23,105 nt of DNA from a virus. The first letter of the stretch is position 1. Each line of letters opens with the position of its first letter. The notes beneath the pieces were generated by a model that searched no databases, was not told the DNA's origin, and saw only the letters and a list, made by a program, of their open reading frames with translations. The position numbers were made by a program, and so were the translations under genes. The stretch is taken from positions 1-23,105 of the IMG/VR virus record IMGVR_UViG_3300022905_000065; one strand, 5' to 3'. This document shows, piece by piece, positions 16,601 through 22,400 of the stretch.

Positions 16601-19484
16601 ATAATATGTAACCTTCGCTATTAAATGTATAATCTTTCCCGTGTATCATCTGAACATCGTTAAGGTATACTTGTACTGCTACTCTTGACGGTGTAGATAA
16701 CGAGAATGCTTTAGATAATGGATAAAATACTTCGTCGGCATCAATAACTACCGTTGTTAATTTTCTAGTTGCTCCAGTAGGCACCATGTCACTGAAATAG
16801 AACGGCTGTGACGAAGTTTTATCTTTATTAATTTCTGTTAAAATTAAATCAACTTGATTTTTAATATTACCACTTAGTTCGATATCTTCTGCTAATTGCA
16901 AGAACAGACGCTTAAAAGTTGAATACTGATTCATTGCAAACTTTAAGCCTTTAACGACATTTGCATCATCATCTAACATATGATACAATGCTAAGTTCAT
17001 CGGCGAACTATGTTGTACAAATCTTCGACCATATTCTGTAACATTTCCCAAGTCGCGCAAATTACTAGGTCCTGGATATGTTCCTACAAAGTTATCTGAT
17101 TGTTCTATAATTGTAGCAACATGATCATTAACTTCGCCTAATGTAAATTCTGTAATATTTTCGTTAGACGGATTTCTTTCTAACGAGGCTGGTATTTCAT
17201 AATATCCGTTATCATTTTTAACTGTTGCAGAACGTGTCTTAATAATAACTACATCATTTAATGTAAGAGAATTAGTAAATGTTACAACTGCATTATTATT
17301 AATGTCATTACTAATTATGTAATCAACATCTTCAAACTGTAGTTTATTGTTTAAGTAAACTCGTGTCCATAGATCAGACAATAGACCACTATTATCATAA
17401 ACATCAATAGTAAACCCTGTGCTAGTATTATCAAATACATACTGTCTAATTACCAACTGCTCGCTCGGCGTATTGACTTTCTTCCAACCTGTTAACGTAG
17501 TATATGTTTCTAAACTTGAATATTTTCTTAAGAATCCAATATCAGTATTCTTAGTAAAAGAATCATTATTAACTGTATATGTAAACGCTCCACTTAATAA
17601 GTTAAAGTCAAATACAATATCACCTACGTTGTTAATATTTCTATAAGAGATAGGAAATCCTAATTCACTATCAACTGCTGTACCTGTTCCGGTCTTATAA
17701 CTGAATACTTTGTTTCCTGTAAATGTTGAGGATTCATAAACTGTAATGTCAGAATATGAATTGCCGTCACCATCAAATATATCAAATAATGGCGGTTGAT
17801 TAGCTTGTGTTTTGTCTTGTGTAAGTTTCCATTCTGTGCCAGTATAGTACAACATTTTACCTTTGTACGTTGTACCATTTAATACTAATACTACTTCGTT
17901 AGTTTGTGGAATAGAATCTGTTTCTGGAACTAGAGTAATTTGTCTATTAGTTGCCGAACCACTTGAAAAATTAATATATGTTACTTTAAAAATTCTGCCT
18001 GCTACTAACGTGTCAGTATCAGCAGTAAACATAATACGCATGCCATCAGCAAGATCAACTCCGTCGACATTGTAGCCCGGTGATCCTTCAATAGTAGAAA
18101 ATACATCAGTTGTAAAATCATCAACTACGTCAACATCTACTTTTGCAAAAGTACCAAAGTTGTTTAATTTTAAATTTGCTTCAAATTCAATAATAGGACG
18201 TTTTGCACGCTGCAACTGATCAAGTTCAACTTCTTGTCCATTTGCTGCTGCACTTGCTTCAACAACACTTTTGTGGAACCAGCGATTATAACGACTCCAT
18301 AGGTTTCCGTCATTACTTGAACGGTTGATTACAATGTAATCTTTATCTTCAGGATAACCAATTGCAACACTGTAAGGTAATCTATCAAATCCTTGTGCAT
18401 CAAATTCTACATCGATATCAGCAGTGAATGCAGTAGGAACATTTAAACTAGCTTCAGCAATTAGTTTAATTTTGTCGCCAACTCCTTCAACATAGTATGT
18501 ACCTTCAGAATAAGACACAGGCTCTACTTCGCCCGTAAATTCAATCTTCATTCCATTTGATAGTTCTACACCGTTGCTACTTTTATAAAAACGCTTGCCT
18601 AAAACTTCTTTTTCAACATCAATAAATGTTGCTTCACTGATATCCTTAACAATAATAGTTCCGCTAGCTTCTAAATCATTTGCTGCTACATAATATAGTA
18701 CGTCAGGAGTATCTGTTCCTAATTGTAATGTACTGATTCCTTTTTCTAAACCTTGAACGCTTACTCCTTCGAGCACAAGAATACTTGAACTATCTAATTC
18801 AAATCCAGCTTCAAGAGTTTTCTTAGTTTTAATTGTAAATGGTAAATTTGGAGTGTCAATATCAAACTTATAAGTAATTCCCCTATATAGAGTAATTGTA
18901 GGATTTTGTGTTAACCCGTCTGGACTAAAGATATAAGTGTTATTATCAACGTTGTCGCCGACACGAACTGTGTATGTACTTTCAACATCAATTGTATTAC
19001 CTGCAACACCAACAGTTTGCGGACCTAATGGCAACCAGTAATATTCACGGAAATTACTAAACTTATCCCAGTCAATACTAGGATTCCATGCATAATATTC
19101 TTGCTGGTTGAATACGCTATGGTTATCGTTAGCTTTATTAAAATTGTTTAATTGATTTACAAAGTCATTATAATCTTTATAAAAAGTAACATTATCTAAG
19201 TTGTCTTTAATAACTGCTGCTGGCTCAAGCTGATAGTTAAATCTATCAGCTGATATATCGCCAATATAATTGTCAGTTGCAGTGTACGCTTTTGCAGTTT
19301 CTCTACCAACATATCCGTTAAGTTTTTCAACAACACCTGGTTGTATTAGTTGGTCAAGTGTGCTATTTAAAAACTTCTTGTTAGGAGAGGTTCTAAAGAA
19401 TCTCGGAAGGAAAGATTCACTTTTGCGTTTATTATTTCCATCTGCTGGCAACGCTTGTTCATTTTGATCGTTATCGTAAGACAT
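4635..19484 (-). CDS. Giant modular virion structural (baseplate) protein, 4,949 aa
   Basis: An uninterrupted 14.85-kb gene in the place of T4 gp7, directly after gp6. It probably encodes a very large baseplate or baseplate-attached protein. Rough layout by residue: 25-165, conserved N-terminus (FLPRFFRTSPNKKFLNSTLD; EYYWLPLGPQ); 1115-1180, aromatic core (RPHTHPWEMLGF; WWETQYGPAPYT); 1780-1870, helical segment (YQKRQYLENIINDD; KGTKNSLTKLF); 2114-2207 and 2910-3131, FG-GAP-like blades; 3218-3310, WWNLTNAKFYNPYQGDVIY to YYFWVANK; near 3435, KPRQSWFINRAEAL; 3521-3582 and 3884-3944, paired PGxGY repeats; 4186-4910, GDGxTxxF beta modules; 4779-4810, GERIEYF with QLRRGTLGTG. It ends with ISRFLRAATVDLPR. 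No signal peptide, membrane segment or protease motif was recognised. The start (19484) lies 2 nt after the gp6 stop with GGAGGG upstream. T4 gp7 is about 1,030 residues, so this is nearly five times longer. The coding call is certain; the exact virion location is inferred. Confidence 0.95.
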   Translation of the reverse strand: MSYDNDQNEQALPADGNNKRKSESFLPRFFRTSPNKKFLNSTLDQLIQPGVVEKLNGYVGRETAKAYTATDNYIGDISADRFNYQLEPAAVIKDNLDNVTFYKDYNDFVNQLNNFNKANDNHSVFNQQEYYAWNPSIDWDKFSNFREYYWLPLGPQTVGVAGNTIDVESTYTVRVGDNVDNNTYIFSPDGLTQNPTITLYRGITYKFDIDTPNLPFTIKTKKTLEAGFELDSSSILVLEGVSVQGLEKGISTLQLGTDTPDVLYYVAANDLEASGTIIVKDISEATFIDVEKEVLGKRFYKSSNGVELSNGMKIEFTGEVEPVSYSEGTYYVEGVGDKIKLIAEASLNVPTAFTADIDVEFDAQGFDRLPYSVAIGYPEDKDYIVINRSSNDGNLWSRYNRWFHKSVVEASAAANGQEVELDQLQRAKRPIIEFEANLKLNNFGTFAKVDVDVVDDFTTDVFSTIEGSPGYNVDGVDLADGMRIMFTADTDTLVAGRIFKVTYINFSSGSATNRQITLVPETDSIPQTNEVVLVLNGTTYKGKMLYYTGTEWKLTQDKTQANQPPLFDIFDGDGNSYSDITVYESSTFTGNKVFSYKTGTGTAVDSELGFPISYRNINNVGDIVFDFNLLSGAFTYTVNNDSFTKNTDIGFLRKYSSLETYTTLTGWKKVNTPSEQLVIRQYVFDNTSTGFTIDVYDNSGLLSDLWTRVYLNNKLQFEDVDYIISNDINNNAVVTFTNSLTLNDVVIIKTRSATVKNDNGYYEIPASLERNPSNENITEFTLGEVNDHVATIIEQSDNFVGTYPGPSNLRDLGNVTEYGRRFVQHSSPMNLALYHMLDDDANVVKGLKFAMNQYSTFKRLFLQLAEDIELSGNIKNQVDLILTEINKDKTSSQPFYFSDMVPTGATRKLTTVVIDADEVFYPLSKAFSLSTPSRVAVQVYLNDVQMIHGKDYTFNSEGYILLTATKQPDDVVDIYEYETTNGSFVPPTPSKLGLYPAYEPTKYLDNTYLVPREIIQGHDGSKIAAFNDYRDELILELEKRIFNNIKVSYDTNFLDIHSLIGGNYRNTQVTKTQIDRVMLADFLQWSKLIDQDYTLHDFFDRSNSFTFNYAGSTSPTGATLPGFWRQIYQQAYDTDRPHTHPWEMLGFTIMPAWWETQYGPAPYTKENLLLWQDLEAGIVRQPGVKYVIRNNYKRPGLLRHIPVDSEGNLMSPIESGFINYFDNQLLDESFVFGDGAPVETAWRSSSQYPFSVITAFAINKPHMLFANGFDRIHQVRNNSNELVYATTGTRIQLADIVFPNTYEDTTQVYTSGIINYIANYLASDVTASYTKYKSNITSIKNQLGYKLAGFTDKDKFRLILDSRTPLNEGNVFVPDENYKIFLNTSTPIKTVSYSGVIIERRSDGYVIKGYDTSIASFKYYAAISTQADPSINIGGISESYLTWAAGKQYIAGQNIEYQGSYYRAKSNFTSSTEFDTTNLSKLASLPLIGGRNAFVRKKFNKNIVLEADYGQLFVTIQDVVDFLLGYGEYLMDQGFVFDYYEGDAKVVLNWRHSVNEFLFWTTQNWGEGSVITLSPASTQLKFVTEYSMVDNIFDGTYGYTLLKSDGTPLVQEFSSLGRSPNEFVIRPRNTADGVFAVKLPLVQKEHVLLIDNKTVFGDVIYDTQPGYRQERIKVLGYVTQEWDGSLNIPGFVYDDATVTNWESWTDYAIGSIVKYKEFYYSASTKLSGTENFNASDWNRLEAKPEAGLYANFEYKTNQFADFYDLDSDNFDTEQQRMAQHLIGYQKRQYLENIINDDVSQYKFYQGMLQDKGTKNSLTKLFDVLSSNDKDSLEFYEEWAIKDGQYGASDGFEEFELLLDESKFRLTPQPIDLVTSTTGTETDLVYRILPYEVYQKTPNYDHKPFPEKYVDTSYVKNAGYVNPQDVRGIATSYSNIADFAFSDIRQNDYIWIGNDNLDWNVYKHIDTDYIVESVSEGTTQFTLTLTKTPTDIAVGDVIGLHSFSNYVEYNAEDSTAASTTEKFDLEGFYTVASITGSKIAVTTSAAQTEIPECVGSITRFLKVRASNITEANTIVQKSLTPSDYIWIDDVNGVGKWAVLKNENSFIEKLRLTKPSNSLDISFGTALSVDDRNTTLIVGSPDEGDGRVYVYNRAADSLAFVQTQVIEPFKYGDDLERFGAAVAISPDGAYVIVGSPNASNVKTKYAGEFVAGDDYVKGSVVSQGEQLWKSLVSIQGATANIEFNSFNSMANIVDNLDIESNATSTIQGLLVGNYAINPNTGALAFTTIPTNHLLVRAPFEQYQGSGINDQIKLAWNQITYANQSLAPLESREPFNGSFAEIDATFLQQTHTIQKKIDVVLYINASTNQPEIGDILQTQTAFGTVDYVYLSGAETIIYLTNVNGSFETNDSLFRDDGDFIGEYIKQGPTDSIDTGTELGGFWFINTPSYTPTIFTENVDQARALVVYDVIPDGIDTNRLFVNSLDYKPNIISSQNTYNAYIEKLSFRGLPGPGGSNDDFLSSLYVVRAPSAVSVTPGSTLNLYVNQLPIYDSGIVRDLTTIGLSTTVTNKLQTVYDVWDGYINLNFTKFDAGNNPYEPKVGQTVRDLKTGATAIVAYYQRNNLNATLFVKNVSGTWSNGDVYADNTEIEFLAIPGDPSPTYQADRTIGQVQYVSLGLPSEGIGKLLVFDAGADIAITLTSRLLDIEYWFYTSGTVLGIPRLANTPSASNNEWTQVYQITAEATGTPSSLTNEGLYTLYSRAAPGRYNPVASYTVPEKQSNLKLGSSVKITKYNDLYRGFVHAEGTKSTSLPGRLYFIKKGEENGLTYNWDYAKNKTFKGTFSTGANYFTNDIVYLNNNLYIAKTNLAAGAFNSNDWILTPDLVDYVGYIPNSTGLRVGSNSNVVLDQTGLEEIASQFDVATSGEVLIVNALYDVTKPNQVVVYRSNNGQFEKSQELEAPDKTSAFGQAIAISDDGTVIAISAPLNDDLLADQGVVYIYKQVNGVFELSQILNSPKNERAEMFGWKLQFDGEKLHISARNADSDAKTYFDNYQTVFDGNFTSFKNIIADVGVVYVYEKVSSAMILAQTVQIADADVNYFGRNILAKNNHLYVGLPNKVDGSRIGQVLDFSNNKFSTMWTTHRVAKPTVDIDKIKKMFLYDTKDNQLLTYLDYIDPIQGKVAGVAEQELTFKTYYDPALYDTSTVSGTTIDVTNSWGSEHVGEVWWNLTNAKFYNPYQGDVIYSTQNWSKLFQGNSIDVFEWVESTVLPSVWDAQADTENGFAKGYSGTSLYGDSTYSTKRKYDSIAGTFKTTYYFWVANKKTIPDVEFRNINISDVADYIADPVAKGYTFVGLISPSSFVMYNVERFIKGTDVALSTQFWTIDNQNQNVHNQYQIISEGLETSQPNRDIIRKWYDSLIGYDEQYRVVPDPSLSTKQKYGSLNKPRQSWFINRAEALKQFVERTNLILKENLIVDDKIFTTLFNADPAPTAVSAQWDAEVDTIDDLAFVGVAKATQAVLTPVVVNGKIITVNIVDPGRGYRVPPTVTITGEGSGAELQTTIDNLGRVNGVNVIQSGENYNDTPTLTVRRFTVLVNSDTTIQGKWAIYERISESRSWNRIKSQSYNVRLYWDYADWYATGYSELTEIDYLIDNSYELTALNDAIGDVIKISTIGSGGWLLLEKIDSQDTEDYTINYKTVGRQDGTIQFKSTLYDSAESSTGFDTISFDTKIYDSEPVIELRTILESIKNDLFIDDLLVDFNALFFASLRYAFSEQTYIDWAFKTSFIKAKHNVGMLREDITFNNDNLPSYESYIKEVKPFGTKIREYLSAYQGLDNTSTVVTDFDLPPAYDTVEGKILPQSVKVQDGVLVGVNANIETYPNKNWLDNNGYKVVKVEVVNPGSGYRSAPVLLLSSDSGSGAILKAHIGTNGTVTKVDVISSGNGYYTAPTISELNNIEDDGEAATYSVQIGESPVRGMHTIVKFDRTTGTYVYTVLNHTETFTASGNKFEFDLVWPMDLLKSNVKVFVSNQEALNSEYTYTNVLDTTKGYDRYYGQIEFTNAPEANKLIRVEYKKSINLMQAQDRINNYYTPTTGMPGNDLNQLMTGLDYGGVEVKSFDFSGGRGWDSEGWYEETWDSYDTSFEDEIFELDGSTISLDLAAPLASGVVYNVYKNGVRVDDINYGTVNPVTNPNAICQSITGDGVTQVVFLDNDGLDLANQAGDIIIIRKTTSDGTYLPDPNSYDTILTGGALNYSTATGLRAEDITIDGDGFVTQTTSAGPEELVPGQLLDTVDIKVYERPQAGSSQITSRNYTGDGVTTTFSLDTTPLQANSLFVKVGFNIISADAYTVDYAAKTITFNTAPALNAKVHLAVLGVSGTDILDIDNIIADGTTNKFLTNVRFDTELQYFITVNGEALNNVVEQSDDTYDYPNNAVISLATPPEAGSVISYAFFKGETQNFSEVSIDTFTADGSTVEFALNQTPFNNEPSAWFSVVKVNNKILNAGYTRRFVTTASKREYQLEEFQIPAGTIDNRQIKVFLNNVELTYNTEWTFTGSKSNSTGSTIRLKARVNQQDGDILNVYVTNDGEYRYGYFDTNNEFVSTPGILHLDSAYNEGDIITVYQFSNHDSQGFDRQQYDVVDRVSLTVGTDDWYRYNHLTAGLIELSKPALDAQYVWVTLNGELLIPSVHYYVTDNKRYVKIDIGIEENDVIELLHFADPILVDKYGWSQFKDMLNRTHYKRLDDRNGVMLAADLNWYDQSITVTDGSNLPEPSPTSSVPGILFIAGERIEYFVRNGNVLSQLRRGTLGTGVKAIYLAGENVYNQGPTATMPYKDETLTTQFLANGTTADYTLDFEPSSINEFEVFVGGRRLRKNAISSYNFTTLTAQDSPEGDVTLPAEFSVDGTTLTLTETPTENVKVIVVRRQGILWNVPGTPLGESDSDISRFLRAATVDLPR
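4725..6930 (-). repeat. C-terminal array of GDGxTxxF beta modules in the giant protein
   Basis: The last roughly 750 residues contain diverged repeats of about 70-90 residues. Each starts with a (G/A)DGxT motif followed by an alternating F/L strand, a V-x-V-NG-type hairpin, and TI-x-F-x-x-AP. Visible heads are GDGVTQVVF (about 4187), GDGVTTTFSL (4309), ADGTTNKF (4382), ADGSTVEFAL (4462), ANGTTADYTL (4836) and VDGTTLTL (4893). Less clear members lie between 4510 and 4660. Such units are usual in elongated fibre-like proteins. The conserved GERIEYF/QLRRGTLGTG segment is inserted before the last two. Confidence 0.6.
7655..7835 (-). repeat. Second paired PGxGY repeat unit in the giant protein
   Basis: Residues about 3884-3944 contain VVNPGSGYRSAPVLLL, then GSGAILKAHIG, then a second half-unit VDVISSGNGYYTAPTIS. 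The pattern V-x-V-x-x-x-G-x-G-Y-x-x-x-P-T followed by GSGA is the same as in the unit at 8741-8923, about 300 residues upstream. Confidence 0.65.
8741..8923 (-). repeat. First paired PGxGY repeat unit in the giant protein
   Basis: Residues about 3521-3582 contain VNIVDPGRGYRVPPTVTI, then GEGSGAELQTTI, then VNVIQSGENYNDTPTLTV. This is two tandem half-units of roughly 30 residues, matching the later unit. The function is unknown; the regular strand-turn pattern suggests a small beta structure. Confidence 0.65.
10095..10755 (-). repeat. FG-GAP-like propeller blades 3-6 in the giant protein
   Basis: Residues about 2910-3131 hold four consecutive blades. Their cores are FDVATSGEVLIVNA, FGQAIAISDDGTVIAISAP, FGWKLQFDGEKLHISA and FGRNILAKNNHLYVGLP. 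The first three are closed by a V-V-Y-x-Y/VVVY strand. This is the FG-GAP signature (FG-x-x-(V/I)-x-(I/L)-s-x-D-G-x-x-(I/L)-x-(I/V)-x-(A/S)-P) of integrin-alpha-type beta propellers. Two further blades lie about 700 residues upstream. Confidence 0.65.
10850..10990 (-). repeat. CBM5/12-like motif, copy 4
   Basis: Residues about 2832-2879 read TGANYFTNDIVYLNNNLYIA followed by F-N-S-N-D-W. The pattern Y-x-x-(G/N)-x-x-V-x-Y-x-x-x-x-Y-x-A...F-x-x-x-x-W resembles the short carbohydrate-binding modules of chitinases (CBM5/12). It sits just before propeller blade 3. Confidence 0.5.
12790..12885 (-). repeat. CBM5/12-like motif, copy 3 (weak)
   Basis: Residues about 2200-2232 read GEFVAGDDYVKGSVVSQGEQ followed by LWKSLVSIQGA. 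The Y-x-x-G-x-V core is present, but the second aromatic is W rather than Y-x-A and no F-x-x-x-x-W end is seen. It directly follows propeller blade 2. Confidence 0.35.
12865..13145 (-). repeat. FG-GAP-like propeller blades 1-2 in the giant protein
   Basis: Residues about 2114-2207 contain FGTALSVDDRNTTLIVGSPD with GRVYVYN, then FGAAVAISPDGAYVIVGSPN. These are two adjacent blades of the same FG-GAP type as those at 10095-10755. The second blade lacks its closing V-Y-x-Y strand, because the sequence turns into the intervening region. Confidence 0.65.
14255..14390 (-). repeat. CBM5/12-like motif, copy 2
   Basis: Residues about 1699-1744 read WESWTDYAIGSIVKYKEFYY, then SASTKLSGTENF, then NASDWNRLE. 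This is the best match to the W-x-x-x-x-x-Y-x-x-G-x-x-V-x-Y...Y-x-A...W arrangement of CBM5/12-like modules. Confidence 0.5.
15025..15175 (-). repeat. CBM5/12-like motif, copy 1
   Basis: Residues about 1437-1487 read WAAGKQYIAGQNIEYQGSYY, then RAKSNFTSSTEF, then DTTNLSKL. The spacing is as in copies 2 and 4, with L in place of the last W. Confidence 0.45.
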
Positions 19485-19486
19485 TA

Positions 19487-22400
19487 TTAGTTAGTCCCTC
19501 CGGTTGATAGTCCACTGCTTTGTATCCCTGTATTAACAGACGTAGCGTCTGTTACAATTGATCCAGTTGATCGAAGTCTTGTAGCAGTTATGCTATCAAT
19601 TAATTCAATGTCGGCAACTGATGCGCCGCTTATAAACACTTCATCAACTTCTGATTTTATTTCAAACAAACTTCCAAAAGTACTAGAAGCTTGATTTGGA
19701 ACAATTACAAATGTCACTAAGTTAGGTGATAGCTGTTGCATAACATAAGTGCTTAGTTCTGTAAAATAAAATGTTTCACCAAATTCCCAATTTTCAAGTG
19801 CAAAGAATTCATTAATTGCTGCAATTACTCGTGTTTTAACTTCGTTGTCATTAATCACTATATCAGGGTTCTTTACAATTTTAAATTTTGCTTGTAGATC
19901 GGAAGGTGCGTTTTCTCCAAATAGTATCTTATACTTAACTGGATGATATATAATTTCGTCACTAATTGACTTAATGTTATTAAGCAGTTGTCCGTAATTT
20001 AAATATAATTGATCGCTGCTAGGTGCAAGCGGTTTAGTAGTAACTGTACCTTCAATATATGATCTAAAATCGTTGTCGTATGATTTTGTTAATAGATAAA
20101 CATCTACTATATTACTTACACTAGGATCTATTCTAGTGCTTGCATCCGCTGCATGCACATAATGGAATTTTAGTTTGTCTCTACCAATTTTAGCACGATA
20201 GTTTTGTGAAGTAACAAGATTGCCTGTTGTTTTGTTTAATACTTGGAATAAGTCTTCAGCTATAAAATAAAATATTTGTCCATTATTATAAATTGTCGTA
20301 TTGCTTAATTGATCTTTAGTCGCAATAACTTTGATACTTCCAGTACCATCTGTAAAGGTATACAATCCTTCAGAAGTCGGAACATCTGTCGATATATAAT
20401 TAAATTCTTCAACGCCGTCGAGTGTAGTAGACTTTATTTGAAATACATATTTTGTTAAATTATTAACAGTTTCGTTAACAATTTCGTCAAATAGTTCAGG
20501 GTTATCAACTACTCCGTCGTCATCATCGTCAAAGAAACTAACTTGAATCTTACTACTGTCTACATATCCTTCAGCATCTCTATATTCTTCAACAATTTCC
20601 CAATCAAAGTCAATTGTAAACGGACTAGTAGAATCAGGTTGCTTGTTAATATTGAGTACAGAGATTTTATCTTTAATAATTTTTCCAGTTCTGTTATTAT
20701 AGATCTTATCTGAACTGTCAAAGTAAAATCTAATTTCTTCTGCACTTTCAAATACATATCTACTACCTCTATAAGTAATTGTATATGTTTCTCCGTCAGT
20801 TTCAAATAATAATAACCAACTTGAATCTAATTGTTGATTTGAGGTGTCACCAGTTTTACCAATACTAAACGGGCTATCAACATTTAAGTTATTAGTAGTA
20901 ACTAGGCGCCATTCTCCTAAGTTAACATCAAATCTTAAACCAAAGCTATTATATGCAAATACTTGATCAATAACCTGTAAAGATACTGCCGATTGTAGTT
21001 CAGTTGCTAATCGAGGGATAATTTGTGATAGGATAGATCCTTCTGGGATGTTATCATTTAATAGTACAGGTCCGGTACCATCTGCATTTGTAGCAGTTCC
21101 GTCTCCGGCAACACTAATAATCTTAGTCCATTTGTATGTAACTGCGCCTGCTACATTAGCATCGCCTATTTCTAGGGCATTGTCATTATTACTCTGAAAA
21201 TAAGATCCTGCGGGTGCAATAAATTTTACAAGTGTGCCCGGTTTTAATAATTTTAAAGTACTCGCAGTAAATGTTCCTAACTGTAATCGTGTGCCAACCG
21301 AGTTTGTAAAATACCCAGTATTTTGATTAGTATCAATTGTTTGACTGTTCCACGCTACTCTTAAATCTGCCACTAGTGTTTTAGGAAAACTATTATAATA
21401 ATAATTTCTTACTTTTTTATCACTAAGTATAGGTTCTATAATATTAGCAATAGCACCTTCAATATCTGTTTTAGTAATAAAACTAAATTTAGATTTAGGT
21501 GTTAAAAATTCTTTAGTAACAATACCGTCAATGCCAAACAAATTGGTCTTAGAGTATTTTCCAGTCGCATCAACTAAGTCTAGATAACGACTAATGCCGC
21601 TAGCTGTTCTATTAACACTTTTTACTTTGATGATTTCTTGACTGATACTCAATGGAGCAATTTGATAATCTTCAGCAGTTATCATTCTGTTTTGTGTGTA
21701 GTATGTTGCTGGTGCATTTCTTTTAATACTTGCACTTGATTCGCTTGTACTTGCATTGTCAACTGTATATTTTAAACGGAATACCATTGTAAGTTGTTCA
21801 GACTTACCTGTTTTGCTGTAATAAGGAATCTTAATACTTACACCGCGCATATCTGCTGGCTCAATAATTAATCTTTGATTTTTACTTGTTCTATAATAAA
21901 CTCTAAAATTACCCTGTGGCAAGTTACCAAACGTGCCATCTGAGAATATTAAGCTAATTCTGTCATTAGCTCTTGTAAGTACACTATAGATGTTTCTAAT
22001 ACTCTTGCTTAAACTATTGTAAATTACATTGTTGCCTTCAACCGCATCAACTTTTGACCATAGTTCTTCTTCTAAACCATAGTTGTCAACTTTATAAAGC
22101 CATACATCAGAGTTATTAATATTAGTTGCATCAATTGCAACAACTTGATTAGTGCTTGGATTGTCAACAGTAAATGTACCTTGATCCATTGCACCTTGTC
22201 TAAAGTGACAAAAGTAACCAGTATTCGAGCTTGCAGGTCCGCGGCCGTCATTTCTATAAAGGAATGCAAAATTATTTCCAGGAAATGGCGCTTCTTCTTT
22301 AATTTCGCCATTGTCAATGTCAGTTGATACAATTTCAAATCTACTAGTAGTACCACCTATTGCTTTGTTAAATCCGTATACTGGGAGGTCACTGTTTGCA

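Noticed and set aside
20560-20805. Minus-strand open frame of 81 codons inside the gp6-like gene
   Set aside because: Frame-shifted shadow of gp6; K/L/I-rich as expected from AT-rich out-of-frame reading.
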